Shown here piece after piece: positions 33,771-45,801 of a stretch of DNA of 64,000 bases. The DNA is from Triticum aestivum (Eukaryota; Streptophyta; Magnoliopsida; Poales; Poaceae): positions 352,167,494 to 352,231,493 of the forward strand of contig NC_057808.1 in NCBI RefSeq assembly GCF_018294505.1, written 5' to 3'. Numbering within the stretch: position 1 is the first letter of the stretch; the number at the start of each line of letters is the position of its first letter. The notes beneath the pieces are model-generated. The model saw only the letters and a program-made list of their open reading frames with translations. It was not told the DNA's origin and made no database searches. A program made the translations under genes and the position numbers.

Positions 33771-34344
33771 AGGCGGGTAAGTTTATTTGTAAATTAGGAC
33801 GAACTGTGTGGGATAGACCAGCTAGCTAGAAATAAAAAAACAAACTACCCGCCTTGAGCGTTGCAAAAATCGGCGGATCCGCGCCACTTTTCCTTATTAT
33901 CATACACATATGTTGTTATTGGACTGTGCGTGATCTTGGGCACTTCCGCCCCGCATCAATTCCTTTACCCAAATTTTAGTAGCCGCCGTAGTTCAACCGT
34001 CGCCCACACTCCTCCAGCACGGACCTTATAGCGAAATTGCAGTTGCCGAGGCATTTGAACCGTCGCCCTCCCTCGTCCACCACCATCTCCACCCACCATT
34101 ACTAAAGATTGCAGTAGCCGCGGCGTATCCTCAAACACCACCCACCCCCCTCCACAGTCCCCCACCCGCCCCTCCCCCCCTTTGAACCCTAGCTCGCGGC
34201 CGCCGCCGGCGGCGCCGGCAACCCTGCCGGTCTGCCCGTTCCTCCTAGCTTAGATAATAAAGTTCAGGTTATCCAGCGATTCCCATACCGTCGCCCCACT
34301 CCCCTGAGTTTTTAGATGAGGCCTGCGGTGTCCCTCCCCGCCAG
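33771..34344 (+). promoter_or_regulatory. Probable promoter and 5' leader of the split gene
   Basis: CT/GC-rich leader with 'tttgaaccctagctcgcggccgccgccgg' (34182-34212) as in grass 5' UTRs, and a threefold repeat of 'ttgcagtagccgNggc' with 'gaaccgtcgccc'. No clear TATA box. Confidence 0.35.
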
Positions 34345-34940
34345 ATGAACATCTCCTGCTCCAGAATGTCGCAGCCTAAGCTTGACCACGTATCCCGGGG
34401 AGCTCGGCGACGTTCGACCAAGAAGAGGTTTATCATGGCCTCTCCTGCGGACGTCGGCGGGGTGGCCGCCGTTCGCCCTGACATGTCGATCCCGGAGCAA
34501 CACGTCGCCGCGGAAGCTGGCGAAGACGTTGACTACGTTGCCATGCCGAAGGCTTCATGTCAGTGGGCTAGCGTATTACTGTATCTCGGGAAAGCTGGCT
34601 ACGACATCAATTACGAACGACACCGACGGCTTCACGCGGGCCATGTCACAGGTCAAGTGGTCCATCCCCAACCCCTCTGGTTCAACCGCCGTCAATCTGT
34701 TCGACAGCCCTGCCGCTGATCTCCTCCGCCAAGCGGTCAAGGATTTGCGAGCTTTATACGCCATCGAGCCCATTTTGTCACTTCTGAAGGACACGTTCTA
34801 CGGCGGCGGCTTGGGATCCTCAATTGCCAAGTCAGATCTCATCGACCACGACCACGACCACGAGGAGGGCACCCACGAAGGTTCTTCCAAGGTGAAACAA
34901 CCCATTTGTGACATCAGAGAGCGCACCATGGGTCTGTTCT

Positions 34941-37618
34941 TGTAGCGACCAGACCTCAGACGGTCAAGTCTCTTTGCATCAGTGTTATCCATGGATCAGT
35001 AATGCTGACACGCACAGTACTCGAAGGATTTATAACAGAGTAGCAATCACACACTTATTACATCGAATGTCTCAAAAGAGAACTTAATACAATAAATATG
35101 GTTTAAGGCCATCTAAAAACGATAACAGCGGAAGACTTGGAAGATAAGCGAGTCCATCAACTCCAACGGCATCACTGAGTATAGAACCACGACCTAAGGC
35201 ACCTTACTCGTCGTCTGAAAGTCTGCAACATGAAACGTTGCAGCCCGAAAACGGGTAAGCACATGGAATATGCTGGCAATGTAACACATAGAGAGTAATG
35301 AACAGAATAATGCTATACTACATGCATATTTGGCTGGTGGAAAGCTCTATGGTTACAGTTTTGCGAAAAGCCAATTTTTCCCTACTGCAAAGGAATAAAT
35401 TTTATTTAACTATCATGGTGGTTGTTAAACATTGAGAATGGGTGACACCATCTCAATCCCAATTAAGTTTCAACATTAATCCCAACAAAATTATTAAAGT
35501 AACATGATGAGATTCACATGATAATCCAAGTACTAGATACTCAAGTTGTCCATAACCAGGGACACGACTAACCATGACTAGTTTATACACTCTGCAGAGG
35601 TTTGCGCAATTTTCCCCACAAGACTCGATCTCCTCCGTTGGGATTCTCGCACTACATGATGTTTGAGAAACGGATGACCGAGACATAGTCTTTCAGAAGC
35701 GTTTGCACCTTACGATCGAGTAGACAGTACCACCTACAACCCCTACATCTGCTAGTCTACCACTATAGGAATTCACACAACTTAATCAACTATGCTAGAG
35801 CCCATAATAGCTTGTGGCTGCACACAGAAGTTTCTAGCATGAATAATCTGATGATCCCTTTGAGCCTGGGTGGCGGTCCATAAAAAAACAGGCAATCGCT
35901 GGAATACCCAGGTGCCTCAATCCACCCAAATGTGTGTTTAAGTAGCCACCTTAAATTGAACCATTAATTAACAATCTCACATCTGTCATGGATACACTCA
36001 CCCAATCCACGTCTACTAGCATAGCATAGCAATATAAGCAAACGTAGAAGTAACTCCCAAGGGTTTGGTAATAAACAGGGCAATAGGTTCTACCTCATCA
36101 GCTACTTCCCAACCCACAATTTAATCAGATCCTAATCATGCAATTGTTTGAGGATTGATCTAATGCAATAAAACTGGGTGTGAAAAGAGGTATGATCAAA
36201 GTGTTACTTGCCTTGCTGATGATCCGTGAAACCTAGGGATTCGAAGTAGCAAGCGGCGCACTCCGGGTACTCTATCGCAACAAACAAGCATACAATAAGT
36301 ACTCGTCTAATGCACAGGTAAAACTCAAAAAAGAGATCTAACCAGAAAGTTCAACTTAAGAACTCCGGTTTGCAAAAAGAATCAAATCAAACGAAGCAAC
36401 GAAAGTCAAACGGCGAAAGAAACAAGCTTCGTTTACTAATCTGGACCTAAGTCAAATTTTACAGTAGCAAAAACTTGTTTGAGTTGGTTAAACAGAAAGA
36501 GGGGTTTGAGACGAAACTCTAGGTGCTTGAATCGCCTGATTCCGACAAACGAGCAAAAAGTTAAACCAAAACGAAAAACAGATCAGAAATCGCGATCAGA
36601 AATAATCGCGGAAAATCCGACAAAAAAGAAAAACTGACGAACAGTTTAACGAACGGACGTTCATTAACTGTAACTAAACGATGAACGCGTTTGTTAAATG
36701 AACGAACGAGCGAACACTCGCTAAATAAGAAAACCGAAAAAAACAAAACAAAACAGATCTAAAAAAACCTAGGGTTTTCTAAAAAAACGAATAAGTTTTC
36801 TTCAGAAAACCGGGCGGCGGGCGGCTACCTCGGCTCGGGGCTCCGGCGGGGCGACGGGAGGCGGCGGGGCTGCGAGCGTCGGCGGCGGCGGCTTTCCTAG
36901 CGACGGCGGCGACCTTGGGCGGCGGGGCGGGTTCCGGCGGCGGGGCTGCGGGTTCGGTGGCGGGGTGAGGGGCGGCGGCGGCTATTTAAGGAGGGGGGGG
37001 GGGGGCGGCGCGGCTTGGGGAAGGGGGCGCCTCGGGAGGCGTGCTCCTCCCGGACTCGGGCGGCGGCGGCGGTGGCGCGGGCGGGCTGGCCTGGTTCGGC
37101 TGGGCTTCGGCCCAGTCGGGCGCGCGGGAGTTAAAAAAAAATTCTGCCGAAATTGAGAAAAATTCTAGAAAATAAAATAAAATTCTAAAAATGCCAAAAT
37201 AAAATTTTCACCGTCTAAATAAAATATTTAGAACAAGATGAACATTTTCTTGGCCCTAAAATGCAATTTTGGAAAACGTGCAATTTTCCTAAATTCAAAC
37301 AAAATAGCAAAACTCCAAATAAAATAAGATTTGATTTTTTATTAAATCCTCAATATTTCTTATTTTTGGGAAAGCCATTTTATTCCCTTTCTCTTAATTT
37401 TATAAATGAAATAATTGAAGATAAAATAAATAAAATCAAATGATCCTATTTTCAAAATTTGAGAAAACCCAAATATGAAAATAACGAAATCCCCAACTCT
37501 CTCCGTGGGTCCTTGAGTTGCGTAGAATTTCTAGGATCAAACCAAAAATGCAATAAAATATGATATGCAATGATAATCTAATGTATAACATTCCAAATTG
37601 AAAATTTGGGATGTTACA
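34941..37618 (-). repeat. 3' LTR of Gypsy element
   Basis: 2678 bp, nearly identical to 43052-45761. A GC-rich block at 36790-37130 (C-rich on the minus strand) is followed by AT-rich DNA toward the LTR start. TATA-like CCTTAAATAG on the minus strand lies at 36981-36990. Confidence 0.92.
36981..36990 (-). promoter_or_regulatory. TATA-like box of Gypsy 3' LTR
   Basis: CCTTAAATAG on the minus strand is followed by a C-rich leader. The same site is at 45136-45145 in the 5' LTR, where it would drive the element. Confidence 0.5.
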
Positions 37619-37636
37619 AACCTACCCCCCTTAAGA
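37619..37636 (-). other. Polypurine tract of Gypsy element
   Basis: Minus-strand TCTTAAGGGGGGTAGGTT lies directly against the 3' LTR. Confidence 0.75.
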
Positions 37637-40600
37637 TGAATCTCGCCCTCGAGATTCGGGTTGGCTAGAAAATAGGTGAGGGTGGTCCTTCCGTAGATCT
37701 TCCTCTCTCTCCCAGGTGGCTTCATCCTCGGTATGGTGGCTCCACTGAACTTTGCAAAACTTGATAACCTTGCTGCAGGTGACTCGGCTGGCATACTCAA
37801 GAATCTTGACTGGTTTGTCCTCATAAGTCAGATCACTATCCAACTGAATCGCCTCCAGTGGCACTGTATCTCTCAGCGGTATATCAGCCATCTCTGCGTG
37901 GCACTTCTTCAACTGGGAAACGTGGAACACATCGTGAACTCCTGACAATCCTTCGGGTAATTCCAACTTGTAAGCAACTTGTCCCATACGCTCCAAAACT
38001 TTGTATGGTCCTACAAAACGTGGCGCTAACTTTCCCTTAACTCCAAAGCGCTGAACTCCCCGAAGTGGAGATACACGAAGATAAACTCTTTCTCCGATTT
38101 CGTAAACTGTCTCCTTACATTTTGAATCCGCATAGCTCTTCTGTCTGGATTGGGCTACCTTGAGCCTATCGCGAATCAAGTTCACCTTCTGTTCAGACTC
38201 CTTAATCAAATCTGGTCCAAACAACTGGCGGTCTCCAACTTCGTCCCATAACAATGGTGTTCTACACCTCCTTCCGTACAAAGCTTCAAAAGGGCCATCT
38301 TCAAACTGGATTGATAACTGTTGTTGTAAGAGAACTCTGCATATGGCAAGTTATCATCCCAACTAGATCCATAATCTAGCGCACAAGCTCTCAGCATGTC
38401 CTCCAGAATCTGATTGACTCTCTCGGTCTATCCATTTGTCTGTGCATGAAAGGCTGTACTAAATTCTAGCTTGGTACCCAAAGTTTCATGTAACTGATGC
38501 CAGAACTTTGAGGTAAACTGGGTTCCTCTATCTGACAGAATGCTCCTCGGAACTCCATGCAGACATACGATTCTGGTCATGTATATCTTTGCCAACTTAG
38601 CACTGGTGTAGGTGGTCTTCACTGGGATGAAATGAGCTACCTTTGTCAAACGATCGACTACAACCCATATTGAGTCATAGCCTGAACGAGTCCTGGGCAA
38701 TCCCGTGATAAAATCCATGCCTAGTTTATCCCACTTCCATTCGGGTATCGGCAATGGCTGTAGCAATCCTGCTGGCTTCTGATGCTCTGCCTTCACTCTC
38801 TGACATACATCACAAACTGCTACATACTCCGCAATATCCTTCTTCATTCCGATCCACCAGAAAGTATCCTTCAAATCCAAATACATCTTGGTATTTCCTG
38901 GGTGAATGGAATACGGCGAGTCATGAGCCTCCTGCAGAATCAACTTCCTGATCTCCGGGTCATTAGGCACATAAACGCGGTCCTCAAACCATAAGGTATC
39001 GTGCTCGTACTCACGAAATCTCTTGGATTTTCCTTTGCTCATCCTTTCCTTTATTCCGGCAATCTCATTGTCTGTCTTCTGAGCTTCTCTGATCTTGTCC
39101 ATAAGAGTAGACTGTATCTCCAATGCTGCAACATAGCCTCTCGGAACTATTTCCAAACATAGCTCGCGAAGATCCTCGGCTAATTCCTTCGGTAACTCTC
39201 CGGTCATGAGTGTGTTGACATGGCTCTTGTGGCTCAACGCATCTGCTACTACATTAGCCTTTCCGGGGTGATAATGCAATCTCATATCATAATCCTTTAT
39301 GTGCTCCAACCATCTGCTTTGCCTGAGATTCAACTACTTCTGCGTGAAGATGTATTTCAAACTCTTGTGATCCGTGTACACCTCACAGTGGTTTCCGATG
39401 AGAAAATGTCTCCATGTCTTCAACGCATGTACTACGGCTGCTAACTCCAAAACATGCGTAGCGTAATTCATCTCATGGGGTTTAAGCTGTCGTGAAGCAT
39501 ATGAAACAACTCTTCCTTCCTGCATAAGCACTGCTCCAAGTCCTCGACGAGAAGCGTCGCAGTATACTTCATAATCCTTGCGCTGATCTGGCAGAATCAA
39601 CACTGGTGATGTAACCAAATGTTTCTTCAACTCTTGGAAACTAGCTTCACATTCCTCAGTCCAGTTGAACTTGGTGTCCTTCTTCAACAGCTCCGTCATG
39701 GGCTTAGCAATCCTCGAGAAATTCTCAATGAATCTCCGGTAGTATCCTGCAAGTCCAAGAAAACTCCGGATCTCTCCAACTGATGTGGGTGATTCCCAAT
39801 TTGTCACAGTGTCAACTTTGGTGGGGTCTACTGCTATTCCTTCTATGGATATAACATGTCCGAGGAATCCAACTTCCTTTAACCAAAACTCACATTTGAT
39901 GAACTTGGCCTATAACTGATGTTCTCTGAGCTTCTCAAGTACCAAACGCAAATGTTCCTTATGCTTCTCTTCATTCTTGGAGTAGACCAAAATATCATCA
40001 ATGAACACCACGACGAACTTATCCAAAAACTCCATAAACACCTTCTTCATCAGGTTCATGAAATAGGCAGGTGCGTTAGTCAGACCAAATGACATAACAG
40101 TATACTCGTATAGCCCATACCTAGTGGTAAAAGCCGTCTTAGGTATATCCTGCTCTCGAATCTTCAACTGATGGTATCCTGACCGCAGATCGATCTTGGA
40201 AAATACCTTAGCTCCTTGTAAGCGGTCAAACAAATCATTGATCATCGGCAGTGGGTACTTGTTTTTGATGGTCACTTCATTCAGTCCTCGATAATCAACA
40301 ACCATCCTTAACGATCCATCCTTCTTCTCCAATAGAAGCACTGGCGATCCCCAAGGTGAAGAACTTGGGCGAATATAGCCTTTATCCAGCAACTCCTTAA
40401 TCTGCTTCTTAATCTCCTCCAAATCCTTTGCGGGCATCCTGTACAGTCTCTTAGATATTGGCCCTGTGCCTGGCAAAAGCTCAATCAAAAACTCAATGTC
40501 TCTATCCGGTGGCATGCCTGGCAACTCCTCTGTAAATACGTCAGGGAAATCCTTCACCACTGGTACTTCCTCCTGTACAACTCCTGATAAAGAATTCACC

Positions 40601-42028
40601 TGAGTCCTCTTCGGCACATGCCGGGATACATACTTGATCCTTCTTCCTTCTGGGGTGGTAAGCAAAATCGACTTACTAGCGCATTCAATGTTCCCTCCAT
40701 ACTTCAATAACCAATCCATGCCTAATATCACATCAAGTCCTTGCGATTCCAATACTATTAGGTCCGAGGGAAAACACGTAGTTACCAATCCTTAATGGTA
40801 ACCGATCACACCATAGACTAGCCATATACTCTGCTCCTGGTGAGGTTACTAACATGGGTGACCTAAGGGCTTGGGTTGGAAATTTATACTTATCCACAAA
40901 TCCCCTTGATATGTACGAATGCGATGCACCAGTATCAAAAAGAATGAGTGCAGTAAATGACTTAACCAAAAACTTACCTATTACTGCATCTGGCTGGGCT
41001 TCAACCTCCTCCACGCTAACGTGGTACACATGTCCTTTGTTGAAAGGGTTGGGCTTCTTCCCAGAGCTTCCATTGCCATTTCCATTCTTAGCTTCAGGAC
41101 ACTCATTAGCATAATGTCCAGACTTCTGGCACTTGTAGCAAGTGATTTGGCTCAGATCTCTCTTAGCTGGGGTCGATGGGTTGGTACGGTTCTGTCCGTT
41201 GCTTCCTCCATTCCCATTACCATTCTTGGGTCCACTATGGTTGTGCGAACCTCCTGCTCCATGGGTATGCTGAAAAGGTCCTCCCGAATTCGGGGTAAAA
41301 CGTGGCTTCTGATGAGCTCCAGAATTGTACTTCCCTTGTCCATACTTCCTCTTGCGGCTTTCAATCTGCTGCTGCTTCCCTTCAATCATGAGAGCTCTAT
41401 CTACCAACTCCTGGTAGTTGTTGAAGGTTGCTACCATCAACTGCATGCTCAGCTCATCATTCAGCCCTTCTAGAAACTTCTCCTGCTTGGCTGCATCTGT
41501 AGCAACGTCATCTGGGGCATAACGTGCTAACTTACTAAAGTCCTCCACATACTGGCCTACGGTGCGTCCTCCTTGGCGTAAGTTGCGAAACTCACGCTTG
41601 TTCATGGCCATAGCTCCTGCTGAAACATGGGCAGTACGGAAAGCTTGCTGAAACTGGTCCCATGTGACAGTGTCGATGGGGTGAGTGGCTGTGTAATTCT
41701 CTCACCATGATGTTGCGGGTCCATCAAGCTGATGTGCGGCAAAACGCACTCTCTCCGCATCTGTGCATCCTGCAGTGGTCAACACCCTTCCAACTTTGCG
41801 GAGCCAATCATCTGCAACAATCGGCTCGGTGCTACTGGAATACACCGGCGGATTTAGCCTCAAGAAACGGGTCAAATGATCAACAGGTGGTGGTGGTGAT
41901 GGGTTGTTGTTGTTGTTGTTGTTGTTGCCTTGGTTCTGTACTAGTGCTTGCATCAAGACATTCTGCTGCTGAATCAACTGAGTGATCTCCGGTGGGAAAA
42001 CAAATCCGGTGTCATGTCTCGGAGGCAT
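37631..42028 (-). pseudogene. gag-pol: Chromovirus gag-pol polyprotein, multiply broken
   Basis: Reading from ATG 42028: gag (MPPRHDTGFVFPPEITQ, Asn and Pro runs) meets a TGA at 41702. It continues to 40850 with a CCHC knuckle (CYKCQKSGHYANEC) and protease (LILFDTGASHSYIS). A frame change near 40800 leads to the RT ([38 protein letters not shown]). A stop at 39910 follows, then RNase H ([28 protein letters not shown]) to a stop at 39334. Integrase comes next (zinc finger H..H..CDVCQRVK, D in MDFITGLP, D in ILSDRGTQF) to a stop at 38428. A frame change near 38290 leads to the integrase C-terminus and a chromodomain-like end (KILEYASRVTCSKVIKFCKV, TWEREEDLRKDHPHLF). Gag and pol were one ORF. 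At least four in-frame stops and two frameshifts are present. Confidence 0.92.
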
Positions 42029-42226
42029 CTGATGGGTTTAGAAAAGATGAGAATTTAGAATAGAATGAGGTCTAGAGAGAAAACACTACCCATATGCACA
42101 TGAGACAAACACAATCAATATCACTCAAATCAATTCAAACAAGGCATACAATCGATCTAACTATCGTCACAAAGTGCTCAGACTATACTATATACCTGGG
42201 GGAATACTACTAATGATTATGGTGGT

Positions 42227-42942
42227 CTACAAGAAATTTTGATCGGTCGAAGACTCCATGATATCTGCTCCAGCTTCATCAACAAAGTCATCTTCACTGG
42301 CGTCCGAGTCGGTGTCGTCGATGATGATGTAGTTATCCGGGCAAGCGCAATCATCGTCTTCTCCTCCTAGTGCTGGGTTTCCCATGAATACTCCGATCTT
42401 CTTTACCAGGTCGTCATTCTTCTCCAACAACGTGGCGATCTCCTCCTCATATCCATCGCACGTAGACTTGAGTTCTTCCTCCAACTCCGTGATCTTGGTC
42501 AATGCCTTCTTCAGATCTATCATGCCTGTGCACATTTGGTTCTCCCGGCGACGAATGTGTTGGTTTAACTCCTGGATGAAAGCTGCAATTGATCTATCCT
42601 TCTTGGTAATGATCATCTCCCATTGCTCATCTCGGCGCCCACAAATCTGGTAAATGGTATCCTTAAGCTCCTTGTGGTAAACTTCTCCAATGCGTCCCAT
42701 GGTGATGTGGGCTGCCATGCTCTTTCCTAGACTCCAGGTTGGTGCATCTAAGGAAAACTCTATGGGCTCCTTCCTGGAACTTGAACTTGAATCATCCAAC
42801 GCTCCTCTTCTGGTAGTGTGGCGTTGTAGGTTCCGGTGAAGCTTGGTATTTCGATGTTTAGGTATCTAGTGACTTCCTTCAAGTGGCGTCCAAAGGGTGT
42901 ATCTTCATCTGGTTGCATGAACTTGTTCCTGGCATCCGCCAT
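42227..42942 (-). pseudogene. Extra ORF upstream of gag in the Gypsy element
   Basis: On the minus strand, between primer site and gag. ATG 42942 opens MADARNKFMQPDEDTPFGRH and IPSFTGTYNATLPEEERW. A frameshift near 42790 moves coding to the next frame (IEFSLDAPTWSLGKSMAAHI, EVYHKELKDTIYQICGRRDE), ending in an acidic tail (DDTDSDASEDDF) at 42227. About 235 residues in all. Residues ~110-190 have the heptad pattern of a coiled coil (MIDLKKALTKITELEEEL). No catalytic motif. It is separate from gag by ~200 nt and has its own ATG, so it would be the first cistron of the genomic RNA. I recall similar ORFs in other Triticeae chromovirus copies. Its role is unknown, and one frameshift breaks this copy. 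Confidence 0.7.
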
Positions 42943-43035
42943 CCTAAAAGAGTGGAAAATGGAGAGGAGTCAGAAATGAGAAGAGAATAGTGATCTAGGG
43001 TTTAAGCTTAGTGGTCGTGTCCTACAGTCAGCGTG

Positions 43036-43048
43036 TGCTCTGATACCA
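43036..43048 (-). other. Primer binding site (initiator tRNA-Met)
   Basis: Minus-strand TGGTATCAGAGCA, three bases from the 5' LTR, complements the 3' end of plant initiator tRNA-Met. Confidence 0.85.
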
Positions 43049-43051
43049 TCT

Positions 43052-45761
43052 TGTAGCGACCAGACCTCAGACGGTCAAGTCTCTGTGCATCAGTGTCATC
43101 CCTGGATCAGTAATGCTGACACGCACAGTACTCGAAGGATTTAAAACAGAGTGGCAATCACACACTTATTACATCGAATGTCTCAAAAGAGAACTTAATA
43201 CAATAAATATGGCTTAAGGCCATCTAAAAACGATAACAGCGGAAGACTTGGAAGATAAGCGAGTCCATCAACTCCAACGGCATCACTGAGTATAGAACCA
43301 CGACCTAAGGCACCTTACTCGTCGTCTGAAAAGTCTGCAACATGAAACGTTGCAGCCCGAAAACGGGTAAGCACATGGAATATGCTGGCAATGTAACACA
43401 TAGAGAGTAATGAACAGAATAATGCTATACTACATGCATATTTGGCTGGTGGAAAGCTCTATGGTTACAGTTTGGCGAAAAGCCAATTTTTCCCTACTGC
43501 AAAGGAATAAATTTTATTTAACTATCATGGTGGTTGTTAAACATTGAGAATGGGTGACACCATCTCAATCCCAATTAAGTTTCAACATTAATCCCAACAA
43601 AATTAATTAAAGTAACATGATGAGATTCACATGAAAATCCAAGTACTAGATACTCAAGTTGTCCATAACCGGGGAGATGGCTAACCATGATAAGTTTATA
43701 CACTCTGCAGAGGTTTGCGCAGTTTTCCCCACAAGACTCGATCTCCTCCGTTGGGATTCTCGCACTACATGATGTTTGAGAAACGGATGACCGAGACATA
43801 GTCTTTCAGAAGCGTTTGCACCTTATGATCGGGTAGACAGTACCACCTACAACCCCTACACCTGCTAGTCTACCACTGTAAGAGTTCACACAACTTAATC
43901 AACTATGCTAGAGCCCATAATAGCTTGTGGCTGCACACGGAAGTTTCTAGCATGAATAATCTCATGATCCCTTTGAGCCTGGGTGGCGGTCCATAAAAAA
44001 CAGGCAATCGCTGGAATACCCAGGTGCCTCAATCCACCTAGATGTGTGTGTAAGTAGCCACCTTAAATTGAACCATTAATTAACAATCTCACATCTGTCA
44101 TGGATACACTAACCCAATCCACGTCTACTAGCATAGCATAGCAATATAAGCAAACGTAGAAGTAACTCCCAAGGGTTTGGTAATAAACAGGGGAATAGGT
44201 TCTACCTCATCAGCTACTTCCCAACCCACAATTTAATCAGATCCTAATCATGCAATTGTTTGAGGATTGATCTAATGCAATAAAACTGGGTGTGAAAAGA
44301 GGTATGATCAAAGTGTTACTTGCCTTGCTAATGATCCGTGAAACCTAGGGATTCGAAGTAGCAAGCGGCGCACTCCGGGTACTCTATCGCAACAAACAAG
44401 CATACAATAAGTACTCGCCTAATGCACAGGTAAAACTCAAATAAGAGATCTAACCAGAAATTTCAACTTAAGAACTCCGGTTTGCAAAAAGAATCAAATC
44501 AAACAAAGCAACAAAAGTCAAACGGCGAAAGGAACAAGCTTCGTTTACTAATCTGGACCTAAGTCAAATTTTACTGTAGCAAAAACTTGTTTGAGTTGGT
44601 TAAACAGAAAGAGGGTTTCGAGACGAAACTCTAGGCGCTTGAATCGCCTTATTCCGACAAACGAGCGAAAAGTTAAACCAAAACGAAAAACAGATCGGAA
44701 ATCGCGATCAGAAATAATCGCGGAAAATCCGAGAAAAAGAAAAACTGACGAATAGTTTAACGAACAGACGTTCGTTAACTATAACTAAACGATGAACGCG
44801 TTCGTTAACTATAACTAAACGATGAACGCGTTCGTTAAACGAACGAACGAGCGAACGCTCGCTAAATAAGAAAACCGAAAAAACAAAACAAAACCGATCT
44901 AAAAAAACCTAGGGTTTTCTAAAAAAAACGAATCGGTTTTCTTTAGAAAAACGGGCGGCGGGCGGCTACCTCGGCTCGGGGCTCCGGCGAAGTCCGGCAG
45001 CTCCGGCGGGGCGACGGGAGGCGGCGTGGGGGCGGCGGGGCGGCGGGGCTGCGGGCGTCGGCGGCGACCTTGGGCGGCGGGGCGGCTCCGGCGGCGGGGC
45101 TGCGGGTTCGGTGGCGGGGTGAGGGGCGGCGGCGGCTATTTAAGGAGGGGGCGGCGCGGCTTGGGGAAGGGGGCGCCTCGGGAGGCGTGCTCTTCCCGGA
45201 CTCGGGCGGCGGTGGCGCGGGCGGGCCGGCCTGGTTCGGCTGGGCTTCGGCCCACTCGGGCGCGCGGGAGTTAAAAAAAAACAATTCCGCCAAAACTGAG
45301 AAAAATTCTAGAAAATAAAATAAATTCTAAAAATGCCAAAATAAAATTTTCACCATCTAAATAAAATATTTAGAACAAGATGAACATTTTCTTGGCCGTA
45401 AAATGCAATTTTGAAAAACGTGCAATTTTCCTAAATTCAAGTAAAAGAGCAAAACTCCAAATAAAATAAGATTTGATTTTTTTATTAAATCCCCAATATT
45501 TCTTATTTTTGGGAAAATCATTTTATTCCCTCTCTCTTATTTTTATAAATGAAATAATTGAAGATAAAATAAATAAAATCAGATGATCCTATTTTCAAAA
45601 TTTGAGAAAACCCAAATATGAAAATAACGAAATCCCCAACTCTCTCCGTGGGTCCTTGAGTTGCGTAGAATTTCGAGGATCAAACCAAAAATGCAATAAA
45701 TTATGATATGCAATGATGATCTAATGTATAACATTCCAAATTGAAAATTTGGGATGTTACA
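43052..45761 (-). repeat. 5' LTR of Gypsy element
   Basis: 2710 bp. It differs from 34941-37618 by scattered changes, by a duplicated 'cgttaactataactaaacgatgaacgcg' (44773-44835) and by indels in the GC-rich block. A TATA-like site lies at 45136-45145. Confidence 0.92.
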
Positions 45762-45801
45762 GTGCTCTTCCAACTGGAAGGATCCCGTCCTTGAAATGTG
45801 A

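Larger units (their letters stand above)
34941..45761 (-). mobile_element. Ty3/Gypsy chromovirus (Tekay-like), minus strand
   Basis: 10.8 kb. LTRs of ~2.7 kb run TGTAACATCCC to GGTCGCTACA on the minus strand. An initiator-Met tRNA primer site adjoins the 5' LTR at 43036-43048. Domain order gag-PR-RT-RH-INT-chromodomain marks a chromovirus; large LTRs and gag features suggest the Tekay/Del lineage. Flanks gttct (34936-34940) and gtgct (45762-45766) look like a 5-bp target duplication with one later change. It lies inside a gene of CACTA D. Reading frames are broken in several places. Confidence 0.9.
34366..45801 (+). pseudogene. Hypothetical gene of CACTA D, split by Gypsy insertion
   Basis: The likely start is ATG 34366 (MSQPKLDHVSRGARRRS). 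That frame is open to 34719, but the similarity to normal coding composition switches near 34560 to another frame, which stays open to the insertion (LFDSPAADLLRQAVKDLRAL, then a His/Asp run HDHDHEEGTH). The Gypsy element (34941-45761) sits inside this exon. Skipping it and one copy of the 5-bp target, the frame continues for 11 more codons (FSSNWKDPVLEM) to a TGA at 45799-45801, or to a splice donor just before. Exons at 46848-47517 may belong to the same gene. No known domain in this part. One frameshift and the insertion make it non-functional. Confidence 0.45.

Noticed and set aside
36965..37156. GC-rich Gly/Arg ORFs here and at 45026-45318
   Set aside because: They are in the GC-rich leader of the Gypsy LTR, on the strand opposite to its transcription, and contain no domain.
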